Below the pieces are notes generated by a model that made no database searches, was not told where the DNA came from, and saw nothing but the letters and a program-made list of their open reading frames with translations. Below are positions 1 to 9,440 of a stretch of 64,000 bases of DNA, one piece after another (position 1 is the first letter of the stretch; each line of letters opens with the position of its first letter). This DNA is from Flavobacterium sp. 245 (lineage in GTDB: Bacteria; Bacteroidota; Bacteroidia; Flavobacteriales; Flavobacteriaceae), in the NCBI RefSeq assembly GCF_004362055.1, contig NZ_SNXB01000014.1:1-64000 (forward strand). Reading direction: 5' to 3'. The position numbers and the translations under genes were made by a program.

Positions 1-885
1 CTAATTCTGATTCCGTTTTGCGATGCTGTATAAGTAACATTGTCAATCCACTTATAAGATTCTCCTGCACAGATTGATTTGTTTGTCACAATATCAGAAG
101 GTTTAGTTCCAACAGTCAGGTTCAAAACCTGATCCGCAGTACATCCGTCATTATTTATTCTAAGTCCCGTTTGTGAAGCAGAATATGAAATGCCGTTTGC
201 AGGCCATGTATAATTCTCTCCTGAGCAGATTGATTTTGTTGTTATAATATCAGCTGGTTTCGGAGTAACGGTAAGGTTCAATATCTGATCGGCAGTACAT
301 TCGTCATTGTTGATTCTAAGCCCCATTTGTGATGTAGTATACACAATGCCATTTGCAGGCCATTTGTAATTCTGTCCAGAACATATTGTTTGGGTTGTAA
401 TAATATCAGCTGGTTTAGGAGTAACAGTCAGGTTTAATACCTGATCCGCTGTACATCCGTCATTGCTGATTCTGACTCCATTTTGAGATGTTGTGTAGGT
501 AACATTATCAATCCACTTATAAGATTCTCCTGCACAGATTGACTCCGTAATTACAACATCCGAAGGCTTGCTTCCAACAGTCAGGTTCAAAACCTGATCG
601 GCAGTACATCCGTCATTATTTATTCTAAGTCCCGTTTGTGAAGCAGAATATGAAATGCCGTTTGCAGGCCATGTATAATTCTCTCCTGAGCATATTGATT
701 TTGTTGTTATAATATCAGCTGGTTTCGGAGTAACGGTAAGGTTCAATACCTGATCAGCCGTACATCCATCATTATTTATTCTAAGTCCCGTTTGTGAAGC
801 AGAATATGAAATGCCGTTTGCAGGCCATGTATAATTCTCTCCTGAGCAGATTGATTTTGTTGTTATAATATCAGCTGGTTTCGGG
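1..885 (-). repeat. Tandem 153/156-bp coding repeats, C-terminal block
   Basis: Five complete copies plus one partial copy at the window edge. Aligning on the base after TCCGTCA, copies sit at 151, 307, 463, 616 and 772, giving steps of 156, 156, 153 and 156 bp. Two sequence types occur: a WPANG type (52 codons) and a shorter WIDN type (51 codons). The stretch near 1-275 is almost repeated 465 bp further on, so a three-unit block was duplicated. Confidence 0.95.
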
Positions 886-3800
886 TTTACTTTGATTTGA
901 CCTATTGCATTTTGAATACCGCAATCTTCGGTTAATAAAGGAATGCTATACCATAAATTGTTTGCTTCAGTTATTGTACCATTAATTTGGACTGTATTAT
1001 CCAACGGTGACCAAAAAGCAGTAAGGCCGGTTGGCAAGTTTAATGGTGTTCCTATATCTGTTACTGTTCCTGAAGTTACTCTGTTGATTACGAAATTGTT
1101 AAACGAACTTCCAATACATTCTTGAAATGCAATTTGGGTAACAATAAGATTTTGTCTAACGGTCAGGTTCAATACCTGATCAGCGGTACAACCGTCATTG
1201 TTGATTCTAAGCCCTGTTTGTGAAGTAGAATATGAAATGCCGTTGGCGGGCCATGTATAATTCTCTCCTGAGCAGATTGTTTGATTTGTGATGATATCAG
1301 CTGGTTTTGGTATCACGGTTATTAATCCGCTAATTGATCCATCAGGACATACGCCTGTATTTTTCCATTTATAAGTTATATTGGTTGATCCAGCCTTTAC
1401 TCCAGTTACTAAACCTGATGATATTGTAGCTATAGAGTTGTCTGAAGAAATTAATATGTTTCCATCGGTTGGAGGCACAATTAAAATTGTTTCTCCAACA
1501 CAAATAGTATCTGGAAATCCTATAGCTTGACTAATTGGCACATCAATTGTTAGGTTCAGTACCTGATCGGCAGTACATCCGTCATTGGTGATTCTAAGTC
1601 CTGTCTGAGATGCAGAATATGTAATACCATTTGCAGGCCATGTGTAAGTTTGTCCTGAACATATTGTTTGGGTCGTAATACTATCAGCTGGTTTTGGAGT
1701 AACTGTAAGGTTCAGTACCTGATCGGCAGTACATCCGTCATTGGTGATTCTAAGTCCTGTCTGAGATGCAGAATATGTAATGCCATTTGCAGGCCATGTG
1801 TAAGTTTGTCCTGAACATATTGTTTGGGTCGTAATACTATCAGCTGGTTTTGGAGTAACTGTAAGGTTCAGTACCTGATCGACAGTACATCCGTCATTGT
1901 TGATTCTAAGCCCCGTTTGTGACGTAGTATACACAATGCCATTTGCAGGCCATGTGTAAGTCTGTCCTGAGCATATTGTTTGGGTTGTGATACTATCAGC
2001 CGGTTTTGGAGTTACAGTCAAATTTAAAACCTGATCTGCGGTGCATCCGTCATTGCTGATTCTAAGTCCTGTCTGTGATGTAGTATATACAATTCCGTTT
2101 GCTGGCCATATGTAAGTCTGTCCTGAACATATTGTTTGCGTTGTGATACTATCAGCCGGTTTAGGAGTTACAGTCAGATTCAAAACCTGATCTGCCATAC
2201 ATCCGTTATTGCTAATTCTAAGTCCTGCCTGTGATGTAGTGTATACAATTCCGTTTGCAGGCCATGTGTAAGTCTGTCCAGAACATATTGATGATGTTGT
2301 GATTATATCATTGGCCTTTGTTGTAACGGTTATTTTTCCTGTTGCTGTATTATTTCCACATTCACCAATTATAGGAATGATGTAATTAAAAATACCTGAT
2401 TGAGTTGGTATTCCACTAATTGTAATTAAATTCGATGCCCAAGTCGCGGTTACTCCAGAAGGTAAACCTGTTGGTGTCCCTATGCCTGTTGAATTTACAG
2501 TAGTGTGTGTAATAGAAACTAAGTCGGTATTGATACAGGCAGTTGGTGATGACGAGGCTGGTCCAGCATTGGCGTCTTCTTTTATAGTAAAAGACACAGG
2601 AAATCTTGGTGCGTTTGTTTCATCGCCAACATAATAAATAGTAGAACCTGGGGTATTTGTATTTACTAAACCAGAGTTCGTTACTCCAACTGGATTAAAA
2701 CTTGGCCCCCAGCCAATAGGCGTACCACCAGAAGCTGATGTATACCAATAATTTAAAGGAGTCAGTGTAAACTGACCTCCCGGTGGGGGAGTAACTGTCC
2801 AGGAATAATCTCCAGAATAAACCCCTATATCATTGTAAGCCCAAAGTGTTGAAATCAGTGTGTATTTAACTCCACTTTGTAAATAAACGGTCAATCTGGG
2901 TTCTGTAAAACGACCGTCAAAATCATCATCTCCTATTATCCATGTACCTCCTGCATTACATTTTCCAGGTACAAAATTACCTGAATAAATGTATGCCAAG
3001 CCATCATAATCATTACTATCGGTCATTTTAAGTACATAGATCCCAGATCGAGTGACAGAAAATTCAGTTGCTGTATAATTTCTTGAAGCATTTGTGGAGA
3101 AAGAACAGTTTGCAGAATTAACTAAAAAACCATTAACTAAATCATTCGGTATAAAAGCTTTAGGGTCTGTTTGAGAATTCCAATGACCAGAAAAGGAAGT
3201 TGTCGTTCTGGGGGCAGAAGGTTCTATTACTAGCGAACCGGTACCTCCAGGACATATGTTAACTCCTGTAATTTTAATGGAATTATATGTGATAGTGGCA
3301 ACAGTTGATGTTTTACCGTAAGTATCATTAAAAGTATAATTTATTTGTACAGGTCCTTCAATTGTATTATTTAAAGGAATAAATGTGACTTTTCCTGTCA
3401 CTGAATCATAGATAAATGTTCCTTTTCCTATAACTGTGATAGAATTTTGTATACCTATTGAATCCAAGTCCAGGTCTACTGATGTTCTGTCTAAAGTCGC
3501 AGGTGCGTTTATTGTTCCATTATCATTGGCGGTTATATCTGCAGAAGTTGCGGACACGCCCACAATTCCTGAAAAAGAATCGGGGTTTGCAATGGGTTGA
3601 TATAAAGAGGAAACATTTAAATTACGTATTTCATGAAAATTGGTATATAATCCCGTTGAAGCTGTAATGGCAAATCTTAAATTTGTTGGAGCTACTGTTG
3701 TATAAGCATAATTATCAATTATTAAACTTTTAGTATTCCCATGAGTTAGATAAACTGATACAAAAAAACCTCCTCCAGATCGCGGTTTTAAAAGTATATC

Positions 3801-4490
3801 AATTTTTCTGAAGCCTGCTTTGCTAGGGTCAGTGGCTGTTCTGTCATTTCCGGCTATATCAAAATAAAAAGGTGATGATTGTGTTTTTGCACCTGTTAAA
3901 TAGGGATAGCCTGAAGTTCCAGAACCCTTACCTCTTAATACAATAGCACTTTCCATGCTTCCAGGACCTCCTGTTCTACCTTCGGCATTAGATGAAAAAT
4001 TACCATATTCATCAATTCCAATACCTAAATATCCATTTGTAAAACCATTTTGTCCATTGGCTTGTGCATATCCTAAAGAACCACCAAATTCTCCCGGTAA
4101 AGGCGTAGGTGTATTTTCATCAAATAAAATAAAAGCGATTCCATCACCGCCATTTCCGCTGTGTATATAATATTCAAATGATGCACTAATTTCTTTTGCT
4201 GAAGAAAAAGGTATCGTTGACCATACAATTCCTTTTTGTGTGGTATTTACATTAGTCAATCGTAGATAACCGTTTCCATTGACATCACTATATCCATCTC
4301 TTGTTCCAAAACCTCCAGTTAAAAAAGCTGAAGGAGTTCCGTTCATATGAAGTGAAGATGGAACACTATTGTATTTAAAACTTTCAGTAAAATTTTGAGC
4401 ATTTATCTTTGTAAATGGAAAAAATAAAAATAAAAGGGAAATAAGATTATAAGAAAAAAACTTTTTAAGAGTAAAATTTGGCATAGACAT
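1..4490 (-). CDS. Large secreted lectin/Ig-like repeat protein (adhesin-like), 3' end beyond the window
   Basis: Reading from an ATG at 4490 the frame stays open to base 1, giving at least 1496 codons. A signal peptide (about residues 1-31, ending INA-Q) is followed by a legume-lectin-like beta-sandwich (about 33-275, with GGDGIAFILFDE and GYLGIGIDEYGN). Next come a cadherin/CshA-fibril type module (about 297-397), an unassigned beta-rich domain (about 407-570) and an Ig-like module (about 640-720). The rest is a Cys-containing repeat of 51-52 residues (consensus ICSGQTYTWPANGI...DGCTADQVLNLTVTPKP), interrupted by a Big_2-like domain (about 1310-1550, minus strand) and a second copy of the Ig-like module (about 883-1160). 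Such proteins in Flavobacteriia are usually surface-exposed and exported by the type IX system through a C-terminal sorting domain; that part lies off the window, so secretion route is inference. An adhesin role is inferred from architecture. Confidence 0.85.
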   Translation of the reverse strand, partial: MSMPNFTLKKFFSYNLISLLFLFFPFTKINAQNFTESFKYNSVPSSLHMNGTPSAFLTGGFGTRDGYSDVNGNGYLRLTNVNTTQKGIVWSTIPFSSAKEISASFEYYIHSGNGGDGIAFILFDENTPTPLPGEFGGSLGYAQANGQNGFTNGYLGIGIDEYGNFSSNAEGRTGGPGSMESAIVLRGKGSGTSGYPYLTGAKTQSSPFYFDIAGNDRTATDPSKAGFRKIDILLKPRSGGGFFVSVYLTHGNTKSLIIDNYAYTTVAPTNLRFAITASTGLYTNFHEIRNLNVSSLYQPIANPDSFSGIVGVSATSADITANDNGTINAPATLDRTSVDLDLDSIGIQNSITVIGKGTFIYDSVTGKVTFIPLNNTIEGPVQINYTFNDTYGKTSTVATITYNSIKITGVNICPGGTGSLVIEPSAPRTTTSFSGHWNSQTDPKAFIPNDLVNGFLVNSANCSFSTNASRNYTATEFSVTRSGIYVLKMTDSNDYDGLAYIYSGNFVPGKCNAGGTWIIGDDDFDGRFTEPRLTVYLQSGVKYTLISTLWAYNDIGVYSGDYSWTVTPPPGGQFTLTPLNYWYTSASGGTPIGWGPSFNPVGVTNSGLVNTNTPGSTIYYVGDETNAPRFPVSFTIKEDANAGPASSSPTACINTDLVSITHTTVNSTGIGTPTGLPSGVTATWASNLITISGIPTQSGIFNYIIPIIGECGNNTATGKITVTTKANDIITTSSICSGQTYTWPANGIVYTTSQAGLRISNNGCMADQVLNLTVTPKPADSITTQTICSGQTYIWPANGIVYTTSQTGLRISNDGCTADQVLNLTVTPKPADSITTQTICSGQTYTWPANGIVYTTSQTGLRINNDGCTVDQVLNLTVTPKPADSITTQTICSGQTYTWPANGITYSASQTGLRITNDGCTADQVLNLTVTPKPADSITTQTICSGQTYTWPANGITYSASQTGLRITNDGCTADQVLNLTIDVPISQAIGFPDTICVGETILIVPPTDGNILISSDNSIATISSGLVTGVKAGSTNITYKWKNTGVCPDGSISGLITVIPKPADIITNQTICSGENYTWPANGISYSTSQTGLRINNDGCTADQVLNLTVRQNLIVTQIAFQECIGSSFNNFVINRVTSGTVTDIGTPLNLPTGLTAFWSPLDNTVQINGTITEANNLWYSIPLLTEDCGIQNAIGQIKVNPKPADIITTKSICSGENYTWPANGISYSASQTGLRINNDGCTADQVLNLTVTPKPADIITTKSICSGENYTWPANGISYSASQTGLRINNDGCTADQVLNLTVGSKPSDVVITESICAGESYKWIDNVTYTTSQNGVRISNDGCTADQVLNLTVTPKPADIITTQTICSGQNYKWPANGIVYTTSQMGLRINNDECTADQILNLTVTPKPADIITTKSICSGENYTWPANGISYSASQTGLRINNDGCTADQVLNLTVGTKPSDIVTNKSICAGESYKWIDNVTYTASQNGIRI
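1158..1312 (-). repeat. Isolated copy of the 156-bp coding repeat
   Basis: One copy (anchor base 1198) lies between the Ig-like module (883-1160) and the Big_2-like module (about 1310-1550) of the same protein. It keeps both cysteines and the GCTADQVLNLTV core. Confidence 0.9.
1550..2326 (-). repeat. Tandem 156-bp coding repeats, N-terminal block
   Basis: Five copies with anchor bases 1585, 1741, 1897, 2053 and 2209, exactly 156 bp apart. The two copies at 1585 and 1741 are nearly identical over their full length, which points to recent duplication or gene conversion. Confidence 0.95.
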
Positions 4491-4923
4491 TTAATTTATT
4501 GGCAGTGAAATTTTTGTTGCAACGAAAACATATTGCGTATATCAAAATGTTAATTTGTTTATATGAGAAATATGTTTTTAAATAATTGTGAATCGAAAAG
4601 TGTTTTTTCTTTTCTATTTTGTAAAACATAAAATTCTAATTATTAGCAAACTAAATCTGTAGTTGGAAAGTTTTCAATTAAAAATAATTGATTCGCAAAA
4701 GTCAGCTGTAATTCAACTTTTGGCCGGACATATACGACGAAATGGTAATAGAATAAGACAAATTTGAAGTGACCAGAAAAAGCTTTTGTTTAAAAAACAA
4801 CATCAATGTTTATTTAACAAGCATTTAGTTTTAATGCATAAAAGCAAACTAAAAAAAATACTATCTTTACCGATTAAACGTTTATGAACTTAAGTTGCTT
4901 TTTGCAACACTACATATATAATT
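4491..4923. other. Divergent intergenic region, AT-rich
   Basis: 433 bases between the divergently transcribed adhesin-like gene and ricT. No ORF, tRNA or clear terminator is visible. A TATCTTTA at 4862-4869 resembles the TAnnTTTG -7 box with its last base changed and could drive ricT. I see no convincing -33 partner and no other structure. Confidence 0.5.
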
Positions 4924-6264
4924 ATGGCATGTACAAGTTGTTCAACCTCAGATGGTGGCGCACCAAAGGGTTGTAAAAATAATGGGACTTGCGGCACCGA
5001 TAGCTGCAATAAATTGACTGTTTTTGACTGGCTTTCGAACATGAGTCCGTCTAATGGCGAGGCGATTTTTGATTGTGTTGAGGTTCGTTTTAAAAACGGA
5101 CGTAAGGAATTTTTTAGAAATTCAGAGAAATTAACTTTAAGTATTGGCGATATTGTAGCGACTGTTGCTTCGCCAGGACATGATATTGGAATTGTTACTT
5201 TAACAGGCGAATTGGTTAAAATTCAAATGAAGAAAAAAGGAGTAAATCCGGACAGTAATGAAGTTCCAAAAATTTACAGAAAAGCATCTCAAAAAGATAT
5301 TGATATTTGGTCTGTAGCCCGTGATCGTGAAGAACCTATGAAGGTTCGTGCGAGAGAATTGGCGATTCAGCATAAATTGGAAATGAAAATTTCGGATATC
5401 GAATTTCAAGGAGATGGATCAAAAGCGACGTTTTATTATACCGCTAACGATCGTGTCGATTTTAGAATGCTGATTAAAGATTTCGCAAAAGAATTTAGTA
5501 CAAGAGTTGAAATGAAACAAGTAGGTTTCCGTCAGGAAGCGGCTCGTTTAGGCGGAATTGGTTCTTGCGGACGAGAACTTTGCTGTTCGACTTGGCTGAC
5601 AGATTTTAGAAGTGTCAATACATCGGCGGCACGTTATCAACAATTATCATTGAATCCACAAAAATTGGCGGGACAATGCGGAAAGCTTAAATGTTGTCTA
5701 AACTATGAGTTAGATACTTACATGGATGCTTTAAAAGAATTTCCAGATTATGATACAAAATTAGTAACCGAAAAAGGAGACGCTGTTTGTCAAAAACAAG
5801 ATATTTTTAAAGGATTAATGTGGTTTGCATACACTAATAATTTTGCAAACTGGCATGTTTTGAAAATTGATCAGGTTAAAGAAATTATTGCCGAAAATAA
5901 ACAGAAAAACAAAGTTTCTTCATTGGAAGATTTTGCAATCGAAGTAATTTCTGAACCAGAAAAAGACTTTAATAATGCAATGGGTCAAGAGAGTTTAACT
6001 CGTTTTGATCAGCCAAAAAGAAAGAAAAAACCAAACCGCAAACGCAAACCAAATGCTGAAAATGCGGTGGTGGCAGCACCGGCACCAAACAAACCACAGC
6101 AAGGAAATAATAATAACAATAAACCAGCTGGCGGAAATCCGAATAAATCGAACAAAGGCCATAACAAGCAAAATCATCCGAATAAATCAAATAAAACGAA
6201 TGAAAATAAGCCTGGTGAGCCTAGAAAACCAATAATTATTACTAAAAATGAGAATAAAAAATAG
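4924..6264 (+). CDS. ricT: PSP1-domain protein RicT
   Basis: 446 residues. The N-terminus is Cys-rich (CTSCSTSDGG..GCKNNGTCGTDSC). The PSP1 core follows and carries two Cys clusters, GSCGRELCCSTW and GQCGKLKCC, which in the RicT family ligate iron-sulfur clusters. The last 90 or so residues are a low-complexity Asn/Lys/Pro tail, probably disordered. In Bacillus, RicT works with RicA and RicF in RNA maturation by RNase Y. Bacteroidetes lack that exact complex as far as I know, so the function here is inferred only at family level. Its 3' end overlaps gldH by 17 bases, which implies coupled expression. Confidence 0.9.
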   Translation: MACTSCSTSDGGAPKGCKNNGTCGTDSCNKLTVFDWLSNMSPSNGEAIFDCVEVRFKNGRKEFFRNSEKLTLSIGDIVATVASPGHDIGIVTLTGELVKIQMKKKGVNPDSNEVPKIYRKASQKDIDIWSVARDREEPMKVRARELAIQHKLEMKISDIEFQGDGSKATFYYTANDRVDFRMLIKDFAKEFSTRVEMKQVGFRQEAARLGGIGSCGRELCCSTWLTDFRSVNTSAARYQQLSLNPQKLAGQCGKLKCCLNYELDTYMDALKEFPDYDTKLVTEKGDAVCQKQDIFKGLMWFAYTNNFANWHVLKIDQVKEIIAENKQKNKVSSLEDFAIEVISEPEKDFNNAMGQESLTRFDQPKRKKKPNRKRKPNAENAVVAAPAPNKPQQGNNNNNKPAGGNPNKSNKGHNKQNHPNKSNKTNENKPGEPRKPIIITKNENKK

Positions 6265-6727
6265 CGGAATTCTTCTTTTGGTCGCAATACTCCTTTTTTC
6301 GTGTGATAAAAAAAGAGTATTTGATGAATACAAATCGGTTGGAAGCGCCTGGCATAAAGATAGTGTTGTAACTTTTGATCTGCCAGTTTTAGATTCTACC
6401 AAAAAGTACAATTTATTTGTAAATTTGAGAGACAACAACAATTATCCGTTTAATAACCTGTTTCTAATTGTAGCTATTGAAACGCCAAGTGGTTTCACAA
6501 AAGTAGATACTTTAGAATATCAAATGGCAAATCCAGACGGAACATTGTTAGGAAACGGTTTTACTGATATTAAAGAGAGTAAATTGTTTTACAAAGAAGA
6601 TGTAAAGTTTAAAGGAAAATATAGGGTTCATATTAAACAAGCTGTTAGAGAATCAGGTAAAATCCCTGGTGTTCAGGCTTTAGAAGGTATTACAGACGTT
6701 GGTTTTAGAATAGAACAAAAAGATTAG
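6248..6727 (+). CDS. gldH: Gliding motility lipoprotein GldH
   Basis: 159 residues with an SpII lipoprotein signal (LLLVAILLFSC, lipidated Cys near residue 19). The body matches GldH: YKSVGSAWHKDSVVTF, FVNLRDNNNYPFNNLF and a C-terminal GVQALEGITDVGFRIE. GldH is one of the lipoproteins needed for gliding motility in Flavobacterium johnsoniae and is confined to Bacteroidetes. The start overlaps the end of ricT by 17 bases, and the PBP gene begins 9 bases after the stop, so the three form an operon. This gene is the best taxonomic marker in the window. Confidence 0.93.
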   Translation: MRIKNSGILLLVAILLFSCDKKRVFDEYKSVGSAWHKDSVVTFDLPVLDSTKKYNLFVNLRDNNNYPFNNLFLIVAIETPSGFTKVDTLEYQMANPDGTLLGNGFTDIKESKLFYKEDVKFKGKYRVHIKQAVRESGKIPGVQALEGITDVGFRIEQKD

Positions 6728-6736
6728 AAAATAGTT

Positions 6737-9043
6737 ATGGCTGCTAAGAAAAACAATCAATCAAATAGCGTTAAAGATATTAATTACTATAAAAAGAAGT
6801 TCTGGCGAGTTTTTGCATATACATTGCTGGGTATTCTAGCTTTCTTTTTATTTGCCTCTTGGGGATTATTTGGCTCTATGCCTTCGTTTGAAGATCTAGA
6901 AAACCCGGATTCAAATTTAGCTACTGAAATTATTTCTTCGGATGGAGTAGTAATTGGTAAATACTTTAAAACCAATAGATCACAACTTAAATATTCTGAT
7001 TTGCCAAAAAGTTTAGTTGAAGCTTTAGTGGCGACGGAAGATGCTCGTTTTTACGAACATTCAGGAATTGACGGACGCGGTACTTTAAGAGCCGTTTTCA
7101 CTTTAGGAACAAATGGTGGAGCGAGTACATTAACTCAACAATTAGCAAAACAATTATTTCACGGAGAAGGTTCTAAATTCCTGCCGTTTAGAATTGTGCA
7201 GAAAATAAAAGAATGGATTATTGCCATTCGTCTGGAAAGACAATATACCAAAAATGAAATTCTTGCAATGTACTGCAATGTTTATGATTTTGGAAATTAT
7301 TCTGTTGGAGTGAGTTCTGCGGCGCAGACTTATTTTTCGAAAGACCCAAAAGATTTAACGATGGACGAATCAGCAATTTTAGTTGGAATGTTCAAAAATT
7401 CAGGATTATACAATCCAGTTCGTAATCCACAAGGAGTTAAAAATCGCCGTAATGTTGTGCTTTCTCAAATGGAAAAAGCAAAAATGATTACTACAGCAGA
7501 AAAATTGAGATTGCAAGCCTTGCCAATTACTTTAAAATTCAAATTAGAAAGTCACCGCGAGGGTATGGCAACATACTTCAGAGAATATCTTCGTGATTAC
7601 ATGAAAAAATGGGTTGCTGAAAACAAAAAGCCTGACGGTTCTGATTATGATATTTATAAAGATGGTCTGAAAATTTATACGACTATTGATTCAAGAATGC
7701 AGCAATATGCTGAAGAAGCGGTTTCAGAGCATATGAAAAACTTGCAACAGCAGTTTTTTATTGAAATGAAAACCAATAAAAATGCTCCTTTCGTAAACAT
7801 TACCCAAGCTGAAACAGAGAGAATCATGATGCAAGCGATGAAAAATTCTACGCGCTGGGCCATTATGAAAGATATGGATAAGAGCGAGGACGATATTATT
7901 GCTTCATTCAAAGTAAAAACACAAATGCGAATATTTACTTGGAAAGGAGAACGTGATACGATTATGACGCCTTTAGATTCAATTCGCTATTACAAACACT
8001 TTTTGCAGTCTGGTTTAATGGCAATGGAACCTCAAACCGGAAATATCAAAGCGTGGGTTGGCGGTATCAATTATAAATATTTCCAATACGATCACGTTGG
8101 TCAGGGAGCAAGACAAGTTGGTTCGACTTTTAAACCTTTTGTTTATGCAACGGCAATTGAACAGTTGAATATGTCTCCATGCGATTCAATTTTAGATGGA
8201 CCATTTATGATTCATAAAGGACGTCACCACGTAACGGAAGACTGGGAACCAAGAAACTCAGATAACAGATACCGTGGAATGGTAACATTGAAACAAGGTT
8301 TGGCAAATTCTATCAATACAGTTTCGGCTAAATTAATTGACAGAACCGGTCCGGAAGCTGTTGTAGAATTAACTAAAAAATTAGGTGTAAAAACAGAAAT
8401 TCCTGTGCAGCCATCAATTGCATTAGGAGCTGTAGATATTACGGTTGAAGATATGGTAGCGGCATACAGCACATTCGCAAATCAGGGGGTTTATGTAAAA
8501 CCTCAATTTTTAAGCCGAATTGAAAATAAAAGTGGTGAGGTCATTTATGAACCAATTCCAGAATCTCATGACGTTTTAAATAAAGATATTGCTTTTGCAG
8601 TAATCAAATTATTAGAAGGAGTTACTGAAACTGGTTCTGGTGCACGTTTACGTACAGAAGGCGGAGGAAGTGGTGATAACCGTTGGACAGGATATCCATA
8701 TATGTTTAGAAACCCAATTGCGGGTAAAACGGGAACAACACAAAACCAGTCTGATGGTTGGTTTATGGGGATGGTTCCAAATTTAGTAACTGGTGTTTGG
8801 GTGGGATGCGAAGATCGTTCAGCACGTTTCAAAAGTTTGACGTACGGACAGGGAGCTACTGCTGCACTTCCGGTTTGGGCATATTTTATGAAGCTTTGTT
8901 ATAAAGATGAAAACCTTCAGATCTCAAAATCAGAATTTGAGCGTCCGGCTAATCTTTCTATAAAAGTAGATTGTTACCAAAGACCAGCTGTTGTAAAAGA
9001 CACAACACAAACAGAACAAAACACAGACGAATTTGAGTTGTAA
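6737..9043 (+). CDS. mrcA: Penicillin-binding protein 1A (transglycosylase/transpeptidase)
   Basis: 768 residues. One N-terminal membrane segment (about 25-48) anchors the protein in the inner membrane, with the rest periplasmic. The GT51 glycosyltransferase domain has the catalytic motif EDARFYEH at 101-108 and GGASTLTQQLAKQL. The transpeptidase domain carries S463-TFK (SxxK), S525-IN (SxN) and K664-TGT, so all catalytic motifs are intact. It polymerises and cross-links peptidoglycan. It is the third gene of the ricT-gldH operon, an arrangement typical of flavobacteria. The C-terminal tail after the transpeptidase is short and rich in Thr/Gln/Glu. Confidence 0.95.
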   Translation: MAAKKNNQSNSVKDINYYKKKFWRVFAYTLLGILAFFLFASWGLFGSMPSFEDLENPDSNLATEIISSDGVVIGKYFKTNRSQLKYSDLPKSLVEALVATEDARFYEHSGIDGRGTLRAVFTLGTNGGASTLTQQLAKQLFHGEGSKFLPFRIVQKIKEWIIAIRLERQYTKNEILAMYCNVYDFGNYSVGVSSAAQTYFSKDPKDLTMDESAILVGMFKNSGLYNPVRNPQGVKNRRNVVLSQMEKAKMITTAEKLRLQALPITLKFKLESHREGMATYFREYLRDYMKKWVAENKKPDGSDYDIYKDGLKIYTTIDSRMQQYAEEAVSEHMKNLQQQFFIEMKTNKNAPFVNITQAETERIMMQAMKNSTRWAIMKDMDKSEDDIIASFKVKTQMRIFTWKGERDTIMTPLDSIRYYKHFLQSGLMAMEPQTGNIKAWVGGINYKYFQYDHVGQGARQVGSTFKPFVYATAIEQLNMSPCDSILDGPFMIHKGRHHVTEDWEPRNSDNRYRGMVTLKQGLANSINTVSAKLIDRTGPEAVVELTKKLGVKTEIPVQPSIALGAVDITVEDMVAAYSTFANQGVYVKPQFLSRIENKSGEVIYEPIPESHDVLNKDIAFAVIKLLEGVTETGSGARLRTEGGGSGDNRWTGYPYMFRNPIAGKTGTTQNQSDGWFMGMVPNLVTGVWVGCEDRSARFKSLTYGQGATAALPVWAYFMKLCYKDENLQISKSEFERPANLSIKVDCYQRPAVVKDTTQTEQNTDEFEL

Positions 9044-9130
9044 ACTTAAATGCAGTTTTTAAATAATAAATCCTTTTGTGATCTTCTAAATTTGGAAGAA
9101 AACAAGAGGATTTTTTTGATCACTAGCTTT

Positions 9131-9316
9131 TGTATATATACTCCGCTAGGAGTTAAATATTGGTAGAAAACATTGAATGATAAGATTTCGAAGATGTCCC
9201 GTAGGGACTACATCTTTTAAGATTTTTAATGAATTTCACATTTAGTCCCGATGGGACAAAATAGCATTGACAATAAATTTTCTACCAATATTTAATCTCT
9301 ACGAGATATATTTATA
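9131..9316. repeat. REPIN-like palindromic element without a transposase
   Basis: Lies in the 397-base gap between the PBP gene and scoA. The ends carry an 18-bp perfect inverted repeat (TTAAATATTGGTAGAAAA at 9153-9170, complement at 9278-9295). Four short hairpins are arranged symmetrically: ACTCC-GCTA-GGAGT (9140-9153), GTCCC-GTA-GGGAC (9196-9208), GTCCC-GAT-GGGAC (9245-9257) and ATCTC-TAC-GAGAT (9295-9307). The remaining bases of the gap show no ORF. The design matches a non-autonomous REP-type element; mobility is inference. Confidence 0.7.
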
Positions 9317-9440
9317 TTGGATTGAATATTTATAATTAAACCGGTGAAAATAAATTCATCAAAATCATTACGAAATCGTTATAATTTAATCTAAAAATCT
9401 TATTTTTATCAAAAATATACGGTAATAAAGACAGTTTGTT

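Noticed and set aside
1-2326. Regular direct repeats that at first sight resemble a CRISPR array
   Set aside because: The unit is 153-156 bp, multiples of three, without unique spacers, and lies inside one long open reading frame.
943-4170. Short plus-strand ORFs inside the first gene
   Set aside because: They are antisense shadows of the minus-strand repeat protein and show no start context or family sequence.
6005-6441. Overlapping ORFs on both strands at the end of ricT
   Set aside because: They arise from the low-complexity AAC/AAA-rich tail and the gldH start; the real frames carry family motifs.
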